From Gemmatimonadota bacterium (lineage in GTDB: Bacteria > Gemmatimonadota > Gemmatimonadetes > Gemmatimonadales > Gemmatimonadaceae): DNA of 64,000 nucleotides. Location of the stretch: the NCBI GenBank assembly GCA_020161135.1, contig JAIUOB010000002.1:682001-746000 (forward strand), read 5' to 3'. A program made the translations under genes and the position numbers. Shown piece after piece: positions 1 through 8,001 of this stretch (its first letter is position 1; each line of letters starts with the position of its first letter). The notes beneath the pieces are model-generated. The model was not told the origin of the DNA. It did not search any database and worked only from the letters and a program-made list of their open reading frames with translations.

Positions 1-3
1 CAC

Positions 4-1611
4 CTAGGCGACGACCTCGTCCCCCGCCCCCGCCCCCGCCCCCGCGTCACCCGACCCGGCCGGCCGCGGCGCGGCCCGCAGCAGCTCCGCCGTCGTGGCC
101 GACCGCTCGAGCAACTGCACCGCCCGCTGGAGCGGCGCATCCCACACGCTCGTCACGCGAAACGCGAGCGTGTCGCCCTGCGCGAGGGTGGCCACGCGCT
201 GCGCGAACGACCGATCGATGTCGGCGCGCCCGGCGTCGAACTGCGCCCGCGTGAGCGGCACATTGTCGGCGCGGAGCCGCACGAACAGCGAATCGCCCCA
301 CGCCGAGTCGACCGCGAACCCCGGACGCAGTGGCGCGGCGCCTCGCGCGCGCCGCTGCTGCACCGCCGACTGCGCGATGCTCGTCATGTGCGAGTACACC
401 GCACCCGCATGCGGCGCGAGCGCCTCGCGCAGCGCGCGCTCGCCGCTCGTGAGCGTATCGTCGGCCACGGCCACGTCGGGAGAGATCGCGCCGGTGCCAT
501 CAGGCAGCTTCGAGATGGAACGCCCCGACGGCGTGTACCAGCGCCCGGTCGTGATCTTGAGCGCGTACCCCTCGTCGAGGCCGTACACCGTCTGCACGAG
601 CCCCTTGCCGTAGGAACGGCTGCCCACGAGCAGCGCGCGCCGATTGTCCTTGAGCGCGCCGGCGACGATTTCCGACGACGACGCCGAGCCGCCGTCGAGC
701 AGCACGACGAGCGGCACGTCCTGCACCAGAGGGGCCAGCTCCGCACCGAAGCGCTGCGTCCCCTCGCGCGAGCGCACCTCGAGCAGCGGCGCGCCGCGCG
801 GCAGGAACAGGTTGGCGGTGGCAAGGGCCTCTTCGACCACACCGCCCGGATTGCCGCGCAGGTCGAGCACGACGCCGCGACTGCCCCCTGCACGCAGCGC
901 CACGAGCGCATCGCGCAGCTCCTGCGCCGTGTGCTCACCGAAGCGCGTGATGGGCACATAGCCCACTCCCTGCGTGAGCTGCAGGTGGAACGGCACCGAC
1001 GACACGTGCACGCGGCGGCGCAGGAAGCGGTGCGTGAGCGGCTCGCTGAATCCGGCACGCTCGAAGTGCACCACGACGGGTGTGCCGTCCTGCCCCACGA
1101 GATGCCGGTGCACGCGCTCCGTGCTCCACCCCACGCTGCTCGAATCATCGATGCGCACGATGCGATCGCCCGGTTGCACCCCGGCTTCGGCGGCCGGCGT
1201 GCCGTCGTACACCTTCTCGATGGTGACCGCGCCGTTCACGGGCGGCGTGAGCAGCACGCCCAGTCCGCTGTAGTTGCCGTTGGTCGTGCGCTCGAAGTCG
1301 GCGAGGTCGGCCGGCGTGAGCAGCTCCGAGTACGGGTCCTGCAACTCCCGCACGACACCGCGCGCCGCGCGCTCGTACAGTGCTTGCGCCGACAGGGTGT
1401 CCGCGTAGCGCAGCATCACCAGCGTCATGACCTGCTCGAGCAGCGCCGCCCCACGCTGCTCGGCGGCACGCTGGAGCGTCCACGCGCCGGTGGCGATGGG
1501 CACCACGACGAGCGCGGCAATGGCGCCCCGACGTCCCGCGTGGGCGGCGCGCGCGGTCGTGAGCAGGCGGCGCCAGGCGCCACGTGACAGGAAAGCAGGC
1601 AGGAGGCGCAT
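4..1611 (-). CDS. S41 family C-terminal processing peptidase
   Basis: This is a 535-residue serine protease of the CtpA/Prc (S41) family. An N-terminal membrane anchor (about residues 28-45) implies a periplasmic location. It is followed by the S41 N-terminal helical region, a PDZ domain (about residues 105-200, with the PGDRI and GLG motifs) and the catalytic S41 domain. The Ser is in the GSASSSEI motif near residue 312 and the Lys is in SYGKG at residue 336, which fits a Ser/Lys dyad. The ATG at 1611 places the anchor at the N-terminus; the reading frame stays open for 340 codons upstream, but that part is low-complexity GC shadow. The C-terminus is a Gly-Ala repeat encoded by a CCCCCG tract at 21-45. 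The substrate is unknown. Confidence 0.93.
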   Translation of the reverse strand: MRLLPAFLSRGAWRRLLTTARAAHAGRRGAIAALVVVPIATGAWTLQRAAEQRGAALLEQVMTLVMLRYADTLSAQALYERAARGVVRELQDPYSELLTPADLADFERTTNGNYSGLGVLLTPPVNGAVTIEKVYDGTPAAEAGVQPGDRIVRIDDSSSVGWSTERVHRHLVGQDGTPVVVHFERAGFSEPLTHRFLRRRVHVSSVPFHLQLTQGVGYVPITRFGEHTAQELRDALVALRAGGSRGVVLDLRGNPGGVVEEALATANLFLPRGAPLLEVRSREGTQRFGAELAPLVQDVPLVVLLDGGSASSSEIVAGALKDNRRALLVGSRSYGKGLVQTVYGLDEGYALKITTGRWYTPSGRSISKLPDGTGAISPDVAVADDTLTSGERALREALAPHAGAVYSHMTSIAQSAVQQRRARGAAPLRPGFAVDSAWGDSLFVRLRADNVPLTRAQFDAGRADIDRSFAQRVATLAQGDTLAFRVTSVWDAPLQRAVQLLERSATTAELLRAAPRPAGSGDAGAGAGAGDEVVA

Positions 1612-1929
1612 GCGGAGGCCGGTGAAGGCGAGCGGAAGGGGGCAGGGGCAGGATGCGACCGCGTCGCGGTGAGATGCGAGCTCGGCTGCGACGTCCTTAC
1701 GACACGCGTACGGTGCCGAGGGATGCCAGGTGACGGGGACACGCCGCTGTACCCGCGCAGCCCGCCGGCGCGTCAACGGCGCGGCGACACCGCGCGCACC
1801 GCTCCCCCGCGCCTCCCGCGCAGCCCCTGCGCACGGCCGATGAGCCCGCGGCGTACGTTCTGACGCGTGTCCTGTCGACGCATCCATCAGCACGCCGCAC
1901 CCCGACTCCCAGCCCGCCGTGGAGTAGCC
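1612..1929. other. Divergent intergenic region
   Basis: This 318-base gap separates the minus-strand protease from the plus-strand lipoprotein. No gene is supported here. A GCGTACGTTC element at 1851-1860, about 70 bases before the lipoprotein start, resembles a -10 region; the same decamer type precedes the genes at 8002 and 22519. Confidence 0.4.
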
Positions 1930-3210
1930 ATGACACGACCCTCCGTTGCTCGCCCGATGTCCCGCCCCCTGCCCGTGAGTGGGCGTCGCCTGATCACGGC
2001 GCTCACGCTCTCGGCACTCGCCGCCTGCAGCGGCGGTAGCGGCACGGCGCAGGGCGAGGACGGCGCCGGCGCTCCCGATGCCACGGCCGACGCGAGCGGC
2101 GGCGGTGGCCTGACCGCAGGCGCCAACGCCGTCGGCCCGGCGCGGCCACTCCCTCCCGGCGTGCTCATGCTCCAGCGCGCGTCCATCCCGGACCCTGGCG
2201 TCATCGCGTCGACGACGGCCATGACGGCGCTCGTGCCGGCCGGTTGGCGCGCGCAGGGTGGGGTCATCCGCGGCGCGAGTGCCTGTGACGAACCCTACGC
2301 CGTCGACTGGACGGCCACCTCGGCCGACGGTCAGTCCACGCTTTCGATCTTCCCCACCGAGGTGTGGAGCGCGTCGAACACGGGCGCGACCGGCAACTGC
2401 CCGCTCGGCGAGTTCATGAGCGTGCAAGACTATCTCACGGCGCGCATGGAGCGCACCTATCCCGGCGCGCGCGTGGTCGAGTTCACGAACCGACCCGACT
2501 TCGCCGAGAGCGCGGTGCAGATGGTGCAGCGCAACCTGCAGCGACTGCAGACACTCGGCAGTGGCTTCCAGGGGAAGGCCGAAGGCGGCGAGCTGCACTT
2601 CACCTTCACGCAGAACGGCGTCGAGATGCACGGCATGCTCGCCGCCACCGCGGCGTTCTACCTGAGCCAGCTCCCCAACGCCATGGGCGGCCCGCCGCTC
2701 TCGTCGCTCTCCGCCGGCACGCTTGGCACGTTTGGCGCCACCGCGCCGGTCGCGTCGTGGGACAAGGATCTCGTCGAGGCATCGCGCCGCTCCATCGTGC
2801 CCAACGCCGAGTGGCTGCAGCAGCTCTTCTCTGTCAAGAACCAGCTCGGCGAGATCGCCGTGCAGGGGACGCGCGAACGCGCCGCCATCATCGTGGCGGG
2901 CGGCGCGGCCGCGACCAAGGCCAACATCGAGAGCTTCCAGCGCATGAGCGGCGCCGACGGCTCACGTGCGAGCGAGGGGATGTACCCCGGTGACGCGTCG
3001 AGTGACCGCAGCCAGCGGCGCAGCATCGAGGCCATCCGCGGCGTGGACACGTACCACGACCCCGTCTCCGGCAGCGCGGTGCAGCTCGACCACACCTACG
3101 GCAACGCGTGGCGCGTGAACAACCAGGATGCCTACATCCTCACCAAGGACCCGAACTTCAACCCCGGGCAGTACGGCATCACGGCGACGCAGATGAAGCA
3201 GATCCGGTAG
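1930..3210 (+). CDS. Conserved hypothetical lipoprotein
   Basis: This is a 426-residue protein with a bacterial lipoprotein signal: a basic n-region, a hydrophobic core and the lipobox LAAC at about residues 33-36, followed by a Ser/Gly-rich linker. The rest (about residues 80-426) is a soluble domain with many Gln and aromatic residues and no motif I recognise. The ATG at 1930 is preceded by GGAG four bases upstream, and the frame upstream of it is GC shadow. It is probably anchored to the inner or outer membrane facing the periplasm. No function is assigned. Confidence 0.8.
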   Translation: MTRPSVARPMSRPLPVSGRRLITALTLSALAACSGGSGTAQGEDGAGAPDATADASGGGGLTAGANAVGPARPLPPGVLMLQRASIPDPGVIASTTAMTALVPAGWRAQGGVIRGASACDEPYAVDWTATSADGQSTLSIFPTEVWSASNTGATGNCPLGEFMSVQDYLTARMERTYPGARVVEFTNRPDFAESAVQMVQRNLQRLQTLGSGFQGKAEGGELHFTFTQNGVEMHGMLAATAAFYLSQLPNAMGGPPLSSLSAGTLGTFGATAPVASWDKDLVEASRRSIVPNAEWLQQLFSVKNQLGEIAVQGTRERAAIIVAGGAAATKANIESFQRMSGADGSRASEGMYPGDASSDRSQRRSIEAIRGVDTYHDPVSGSAVQLDHTYGNAWRVNNQDAYILTKDPNFNPGQYGITATQMKQIR

Positions 3211-3235
3211 GTGTTGCAGAGTCGGCAGCGGCGTC

Positions 3236-4342
3236 TCAGCCGCTCCGCGTCCATCGGCTGAACGACCGACCGCTCCCCGGAGCGCTCTCCCAGTCGGTTG
3301 GGCGCGGCGCCCCCGGAGGCGCCATGTTGACGCGCACCTCGGTGCCATCGTACGCGCAGATGCCGAGCGTCACCTGACCCTGCGCGTCACTGGAGAGATG
3401 CAGGTAGTCCACGTGCGCCGGTGCGTGCGCGTCGTCGTGGCGAATGCGCGCATGCACCATGCGCTGACCACCGAAGCGCACCTCGACGATACCGTCCTGC
3501 ACGATGCGACGTCCGGCGGGCAACCAGGCGGCCGGCATGGGGACCCCATCGCGTACCAGTGCAACGGGCACCCACGTGCCAGCCACTTGCGCGTCGAGCG
3601 CGCACGCCGATGCGGGGAACGCGCCCGCACTTCCGTGCGCGTGCGGCACCGCGGCGGCCTGCGCGGTCGTCGAGGCGGCATGTGTCGCGTCGCCCCCCGT
3701 GACACCGACCGGACGCGTCGACGCGTGCCGGCGCAGCGTCTCCAGCGCGTGACGCGTGCCCGGCGACGTCGCGAAGCGCGCCGGCCGTGCGGCTCCGGTG
3801 AGCCCGAGACAGAACGTCACGGTCTCGCCATCGAGTCGAAAGATGCCGAGCGACTGCTGCCCCGCCTCGGGCCCCTCGACGAAGTGGATGTCGATGGTGT
3901 GCGGATCGGCCTCGACGTCGATGAGGAACTCGCCGTCGTACGTGGCCTCGGGTGACTCCGTGCGGAACCGATCGCCATCGATGAGGATGCGCGACGCACC
4001 GAGCATCGTGGCGGGTACCGGCTGTCCGTCCACCTCGAGCGACACGAAGCGCCAGTCGCCTTCGAGCGCGCGCAACTGCGCGACGTGGCGGGCGAGTGCG
4101 GGCCACCCCGCGAAACCCAGCCGCCGCGCGACAGCGCTTTGTGCGTCAGCGAGACGATAGCCGGCGTCGAACACCTGTTCCGGTGTGCGTGACGCCGCCG
4201 CCGGCAGGTGCGCGATGCACACGGCGGCCGCCTCCGGGTCACGGGCCTGCAACGCCGCGAGCAGGTGCTTTGCCTGGCGCCGCAGGTGGTCGAGGTCGGG
4301 GCGCGAGGGGAGCGACGCGGGCGAGGACGGATGCAACGACAT
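3236..4342 (-). CDS. TIGR03067-like two-repeat protein with ankyrin-like N-terminus
   Basis: This is a 368-residue protein. The N-terminal ~80 residues (LDHLRRQAKHLL ... GFAGWPALARHV) resemble the helical start of ankyrin-type proteins in which a residue-dense helix pair ends in a GFxxWPxLxxHV motif. Residues about 90-205 match the TIGR03067 pattern: an EGDWRFVSLEVDGQ start, a calculated-mass-type beta domain and a DGETVTFCLG motif. A second, more divergent copy (GTWVPVALVRDGVPMP ... LGICAYDGTEV) occupies about 255-350 after a His/Ala-rich linker. There is no signal peptide. GGAGG lies five bases before the ATG at 4342. The function of the domain is unknown. Confidence 0.75.
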   Translation of the reverse strand: MSLHPSSPASLPSRPDLDHLRRQAKHLLAALQARDPEAAAVCIAHLPAAASRTPEQVFDAGYRLADAQSAVARRLGFAGWPALARHVAQLRALEGDWRFVSLEVDGQPVPATMLGASRILIDGDRFRTESPEATYDGEFLIDVEADPHTIDIHFVEGPEAGQQSLGIFRLDGETVTFCLGLTGAARPARFATSPGTRHALETLRRHASTRPVGVTGGDATHAASTTAQAAAVPHAHGSAGAFPASACALDAQVAGTWVPVALVRDGVPMPAAWLPAGRRIVQDGIVEVRFGGQRMVHARIRHDDAHAPAHVDYLHLSSDAQGQVTLGICAYDGTEVRVNMAPPGAPRPTDWESAPGSGRSFSRWTRSG

Positions 4343-4495
4343 GATGCCTCCATGCGCAGCCGGATCCGCAACACGCCGCACGTGAGAGTCATCGTGTCGG
4401 AAGTGTCCTGCTGGTGTGACTGAGGGTGAGCTGCGCTCTTCCCGCGGATCCAGTGGCGCCCCTCCGGCGCCGTGGCCGGAGTCTACGGGCGGACT

Positions 4496-4567
4496 GGGGT
4501 CAGAGTCAAACTCTGACCCCAACGCTGACCCCAACGCTGACCCCAACGCTGACCCCAACTCTGACCC
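4496..4567. repeat. REP/BIME-like hairpin plus tandem 12-mer array
   Basis: GGGGTCAGAGT (4496-4506), a 3-base loop and its perfect reverse complement (4510-4520) form an 11-bp hairpin. Three exact copies of AACGCTGACCCC follow (4521-4556), then a fourth partial copy (4557-4567) with CTCT in place of CGCT. The array lies between the stop of the LysR gene and the start of the TIGR03067-like gene. The same unit recurs at 7842-7908. Elements with this core are known to me next to REP-associated tyrosine transposases; no such transposase is in this window. Confidence 0.85.
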
Positions 4568-4576
4568 ACCTCGCAC

Positions 4577-5482
4577 CTACCTGCGCGGCCCGGCCCCCGC
4601 GCACACCGCCTTCACCGCGGCGCGCAGCCAGCGATGCGCCGCGTCCGCCTCCATGCGCGGATGCCAGAGCATGGCCACCGCGAGGTCGCGCGTCGCGAAC
4701 GGCAGCGGGAAGTGCGCCATCCCCTCGCGCAGGCGGCGCGTGTGCGCACCGGGCACCGTGGCAATGAGATCGGTGTCGCGTGCCAGCGCGACCGCGGCCG
4801 CGAAGCCGCTCACCACCGCGGCGATGTCCCGTCGCGCATCGTGCTCCGCCAGCGCGTCGTCGATGGGCGCGTTGCTGCTTCCGCGCCGCGCGACACTCAC
4901 GTGGCGTCCGGCCGTGTAGCGCGCGAGCGTGACCCGCCCACGCGCGAGCGGGTGCCCGGCGCGCACGACGCCGACATGGCGGTCGTGGAAGAGCGTCTGC
5001 TGCCGCAACTCGGGCGCGGTGTCCTGCACCACCACGCCGGTTTCCAGGTCGACCAGTCCATCACGCAGCAGCGTGCTGTCCTTGTCCACCTTCTGCACGA
5101 AGCGGAGCCGCACCCCGGGTGCCTCGCCCTGCACGCGTGTGAGCAACGCGGCGCCGAACTGCTCGACGAAGCCATCACTCACGCGCAGCGTGAACGTGCG
5201 CACGAGCTGGTCGAGACGCAGCGTCGCCGCCGGGCGCAGCACCGCCTGTGCCTCCTGCACGAGGCGCGCCGTCTGCTCGCGCAGCGCGAGCGCGCGCGGC
5301 GTGGGCACCAGGCCGCGGCCGGCGCGCACCATGAGCGGATCGCCGGTGGCCTCGCGCAGCCGTGCGAGGGTGCGACTCATCGCCGAGGGACTCAGGCGCA
5401 GGCGGTCACCGGCGCGCGTCACGCTCCCCTCCGCGAGGAGCACATCGAGCGCGATGAGCAGGTTGAGGTCGGGCGTGTCCAT
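4577..5482 (-). CDS. LysR-family transcriptional regulator
   Basis: This is a 301-residue regulator of usual LTTR length. Residues 1-60 form the winged helix-turn-helix (PDLNLLIALDVLLAEGSVT, then LSPSAMSRTLARLRE), and residues about 90-295 form the periplasmic-binding-protein-like effector domain. It is transcribed divergently from the small outer-membrane protein gene at 5618, the classical LysR arrangement, so that gene is a plausible target. The start codon is only five bases from a GACATT -10 box, which suggests a leaderless message. The effector cannot be predicted; sequence such as PDLNLLIALDVLL is typical of the NodD/LinR-like branch. Confidence 0.92.
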   Translation of the reverse strand: MDTPDLNLLIALDVLLAEGSVTRAGDRLRLSPSAMSRTLARLREATGDPLMVRAGRGLVPTPRALALREQTARLVQEAQAVLRPAATLRLDQLVRTFTLRVSDGFVEQFGAALLTRVQGEAPGVRLRFVQKVDKDSTLLRDGLVDLETGVVVQDTAPELRQQTLFHDRHVGVVRAGHPLARGRVTLARYTAGRHVSVARRGSSNAPIDDALAEHDARRDIAAVVSGFAAAVALARDTDLIATVPGAHTRRLREGMAHFPLPFATRDLAVAMLWHPRMEADAAHRWLRAAVKAVCAGAGPRR

Positions 5483-5487
5483 GCGCC

Positions 5488-5516
5488 AATGTCGCGCCGC
5501 TATGACATGGCGTCAA
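5488..5516 (-). promoter_or_regulatory. Promoter of the LysR gene (leaderless)
   Basis: Read on the minus strand: TTGACG (5516-5511), a 17-base spacer, GACATT (5493-5488), five bases, then the ATG at 5482. The expected transcription start coincides with the start codon. Confidence 0.6.
5489..5508. promoter_or_regulatory. Candidate LysR operator
   Basis: ATGTC-N10-GACAT is an interrupted dyad between the two divergent start codons. It overlaps the spacer and -10 box of the LysR gene, which fits autoregulation. Confidence 0.4.
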
Positions 5517-5529
5517 ATGCAACTATACC
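5502..5529 (+). promoter_or_regulatory. Candidate promoter for the 5618 gene
   Basis: ATGACA (5502-5507), a 16-base spacer and TATACC (5524-5529) lie about 90 bases before the start at 5618. They overlap the candidate LysR dyad. Confidence 0.4.
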
Positions 5530-5617
5530 GTGCGACTGTTGCGATTCCTGCCATGCCACGTCGCCGGTAGCCTGCGGGTGTCGGTCCCCCTTCCCACCCG
5601 CACACCGGAGGTCGTCC

Positions 5618-6229
5618 ATGTCCCGCGCCATCACGCTGGTTTCCGCACTCTCGCTTCTCCTGCCGCTCAGCCTCGTCACGCCTGCGCCGGTCGCCGCACA
5701 GGCGCGTGACACCACCCACCACCCGCGCGTCGAGCTGCTCGTCACGACCGGGCGCTTCATGCCCACCGGCGCGCAGCGCGACGCCCTCGTGAGCGGTGAT
5801 CACACGGCCGCACAGCTCAGCCTGCACGCCAGGCCGCACCTCGCGCTGCACACCACCCTCGGCTGGACCCGCAGCCACGCCGTGCAGGCCGGCATGCGCG
5901 CCGCCGACGCGCCGCGGCTCGATGTCGTCATGCTCGACGCCGGCGCCGAGTGGCGAGGCAGCCGCGCCCTCTCCTCGCGGTTCTCGCTGAGCCCCTTCGC
6001 CGGCGCCGGGGCGGGTGTCCGGCACTACACCGGACGTACGTTGGCGGCACATCGCCGGTACGATCCTGCCGCGTACGTGAGCACCGGCGCCGAGGTGGGC
6101 ACGACGCGCGTGCGACTCCGTGTGGATGTCCGCGACTACGTCAGTGCGTCGAGCCGCCTCTCGCCCGGCGTGCGTCACACGCACCACGACGTGCTCGTGC
6201 TGGCCGGCCTGCGCCTGATCCGTCGATGA
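5618..6229 (+). CDS. Small outer-membrane beta-barrel-like protein
   Basis: This is a 203-residue exported protein. A signal peptide (about residues 1-29, ending APVAAQA) is followed by alternating polar/hydrophobic strands such as ARPHLALHTTLGW, SPFAGAGAGVRHYTG and TTRVRLRVDVRDYVS, as in small eight-stranded outer-membrane barrels. The ATG has GGAGG eight bases upstream. The stop overlaps the next gene by four bases (ATGA), so translation is probably coupled. It is divergent from the LysR gene. No specific function is recognised. Confidence 0.8.
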   Translation: MSRAITLVSALSLLLPLSLVTPAPVAAQARDTTHHPRVELLVTTGRFMPTGAQRDALVSGDHTAAQLSLHARPHLALHTTLGWTRSHAVQAGMRAADAPRLDVVMLDAGAEWRGSRALSSRFSLSPFAGAGAGVRHYTGRTLAAHRRYDPAAYVSTGAEVGTTRVRLRVDVRDYVSASSRLSPGVRHTHHDVLVLAGLRLIRR

Positions 6230-6972
6230 GCGCGCCCTCGTTCCCGTTGCGCGCAGCGAACGCTGCGCGCGCGGACGCGCCCGCGCACGCAGTGGCACGC
6301 CCGCGCATCTCGCGGGTGGTGGCGGCGCTGCTCGCCCTGGCGGTGATCCCCTGCCTGGCCGGCACCGTGCTGGCGGTCCGCGTGGTCCGCACGCTGCTCG
6401 CGCACGACTCGCTCGCGTCCGCGGCAACCTCCGCGGCAACGTTCACCGCGGCATCCGGCGCAGCGAGCGGCGTGGCCCAGCGATTCCTCGACGCCCCGGC
6501 GCCGGTGCTGTTGCATGTGGTGGCCATGATCCCCTTCGCGCTGCTCGGCGCGCTGCAGTTCGCGCCGGCGCTGCGGCGGCAGCGGTGGCATGCGCGGGTC
6601 GGGCGCCTGCTGCTCCCCTCCGGTGTCGTGACCGCGGTGACCGGTCTCTGGATGGCCGCGACGTTCCCACGCCCCGACACCGATGATGTGGCGCTGACGG
6701 CCATGCGCCTCGCGGTCGGCCTCTGGATGCTGTTCACGCTGTGGCGCGCCACGCAGGCGCTCGTGGTGCGACGCTACGCGGTGCACGGCGCCTGGATGAC
6801 GCGCGCCTACTCCATCGCGATGGGGGCGGGCACGCAGGTGCTCACGCATGTGCCGCTCTTCCTGGTCATGGGCACACCGCGCGGCCTGCCGCGCACCATC
6901 GCCATGGGCGGCGCCTGGCTCATCAATGCCGCGGTAGCCGAGTATGTGGTGCGCACGCGGGGGGTCGCATGA
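6226..6972 (+). CDS. DUF2306-like integral membrane protein
   Basis: This is a 248-residue membrane protein with about six hydrophobic segments. The layout (a helix with PFALLGALQF, LLLPSGVVTAVTGLWMA, a basic loop, then RYAVHGAWMTRAYSIAMGAGTQ) matches the DUF2306 family of predicted membrane proteins, which have conserved His and Arg residues and no proven role. Its start overlaps the preceding stop and its stop overlaps the next start, so it sits in the middle of a three-gene coupled operon. Confidence 0.75.
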   Translation: MSAPSFPLRAANAARADAPAHAVARPRISRVVAALLALAVIPCLAGTVLAVRVVRTLLAHDSLASAATSAATFTAASGAASGVAQRFLDAPAPVLLHVVAMIPFALLGALQFAPALRRQRWHARVGRLLLPSGVVTAVTGLWMAATFPRPDTDDVALTAMRLAVGLWMLFTLWRATQALVVRRYAVHGAWMTRAYSIAMGAGTQVLTHVPLFLVMGTPRGLPRTIAMGGAWLINAAVAEYVVRTRGVA

Positions 6973-7463
6973 CTCTGCTGCACGTTGCCGTCGCGTGCGG
7001 CGTAGGCGTGGCCGCCACCGCCACACTGGACGCGTGGAACCTGCTGCTCGCGCGCGGCTTCGGTGTCGCGTCGCTCGACTTCTGCCTGCTCGGCCGCTGG
7101 GTGGCGCACATGCCACGCGGCGTGGTGCGACATCGGCACATTGGTGCCGCCGCACCACGCCGCGGGGAATGCGTGTGGGGATGGATGGCCCATTACGGCA
7201 TTGGCGCGGGGCTCGCGCTGGTGTTCGCGTGGGCGCTTCCCGCCTGGCTCGCGCGTCCCACGATGCTTCCGGCGCTCGCCTTCGGCGTCGGCACGGTCGT
7301 GCTCCCCTTCTTCGTACTCCAACCGGCACTCGGATTCGGCGTGGCCGCGGCCGCCACGCGCACACCGTGGCGCGCGCGACTGAAGAGTCTGGTCACCCAC
7401 ACGGTGTATGGGCTGGCACTCTACGGGTGGGCGTACGCCGCGGCGTGGCGCGTGCTCGACTGA
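6969..7463 (+). CDS. DUF2938-like membrane protein
   Basis: This is a 164-residue protein with about four membrane helices. Motifs GVAATATLDAWNLLL, GRWVAHMPRG, HYGIGAGLALVFAW and LQPALGFGVAAAATRTP correspond to the DUF2938 family. The function of the family is unknown. The ATG overlaps the stop of the preceding DUF2306-like gene by four bases. It is the last gene of the 5618-7463 operon. Confidence 0.8.
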   Translation: MTLLHVAVACGVGVAATATLDAWNLLLARGFGVASLDFCLLGRWVAHMPRGVVRHRHIGAAAPRRGECVWGWMAHYGIGAGLALVFAWALPAWLARPTMLPALAFGVGTVVLPFFVLQPALGFGVAAAATRTPWRARLKSLVTHTVYGLALYGWAYAAAWRVLD

Positions 7464-7497
7464 CACGCGCAACCCCGGCGTGGGTGTGCCCGCGCGC

Positions 7498-7704
7498 CTA
7501 CTGCGCGCGGGCGTGCCCCGCCCGACGCGCGAGCGGGATCACCGCGTACACCATGGCCAGTACCATGGGCGGCACCAGCAGGGCGGTGCTGAGGAAGGGA
7601 GACATGCCCTGCGTGAACGGTCGCAGCAGGAGCATGAGGGTGTTGAGCACGAGGTAGGCGCCGAGCATGGTGGCGCCCAGGAAGCGGAGCTTCGTGAAGT
7701 CCAT
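7498..7704 (-). CDS. Small two-helix membrane protein
   Basis: This is a 68-residue protein with two hydrophobic helices (about residues 7-26 and 36-57) joined by a short loop, and a basic Ala/Arg tail. The ATG at 7704 is chosen because GGAGG lies eight bases upstream; an in-frame start 11 codons earlier has no ribosome binding site. No family is recognised. It is convergent with the DUF2938-like gene, 34 bases away. Confidence 0.65.
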   Translation of the reverse strand: MDFTKLRFLGATMLGAYLVLNTLMLLLRPFTQGMSPFLSTALLVPPMVLAMVYAVIPLARRAGHARAQ

Positions 7705-7841
7705 GGAAGTGTCCTCCGGGTCAGGCACGGGCGACATGCACCGCGCCCATCCACGATGGTGGGCCCGGTGGGCGCGACACAGCGCGTGGCACGCAACGTG
7801 TCCATGCGCCCGGCGCCGGGTGGCCGCGGCCGGTTGGGGGT

Positions 7842-7908
7842 GGGGTCAGAGTTGGGGTCAGAGTTGGGGTCAGAGCTCGACTCTGACCCCAACTCTGACC
7901 CCAACCCC
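7842..7908. repeat. REP/BIME-like long hairpin array
   Basis: There are three units of GGGGTCAGAGTT on the left (the third ends in CAGAG), a five-base loop (7876-7880), then inverted units on the right. Positions 7851-7875 pair perfectly with 7881-7905, giving a 25-bp stem. It lies between the divergent genes at 7704 (minus) and 8002 (plus). It is the same repeat family as 4496-4567. Confidence 0.85.
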
Positions 7909-8001
7909 TCGGCGCATTCGGGCGTACATTCTCTGTCCCCCCACCGCCGCGCTGTCGGCCCCCGAACGGCGCCTCCGCTGCCCCCCCGCCCAAGCCCAGC
8001 C

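Noticed and set aside
4496..4567. Possible CRISPR array
   Set aside because: The 12-base units are contiguous with no spacers, and the hairpin unit is a REP-like element.
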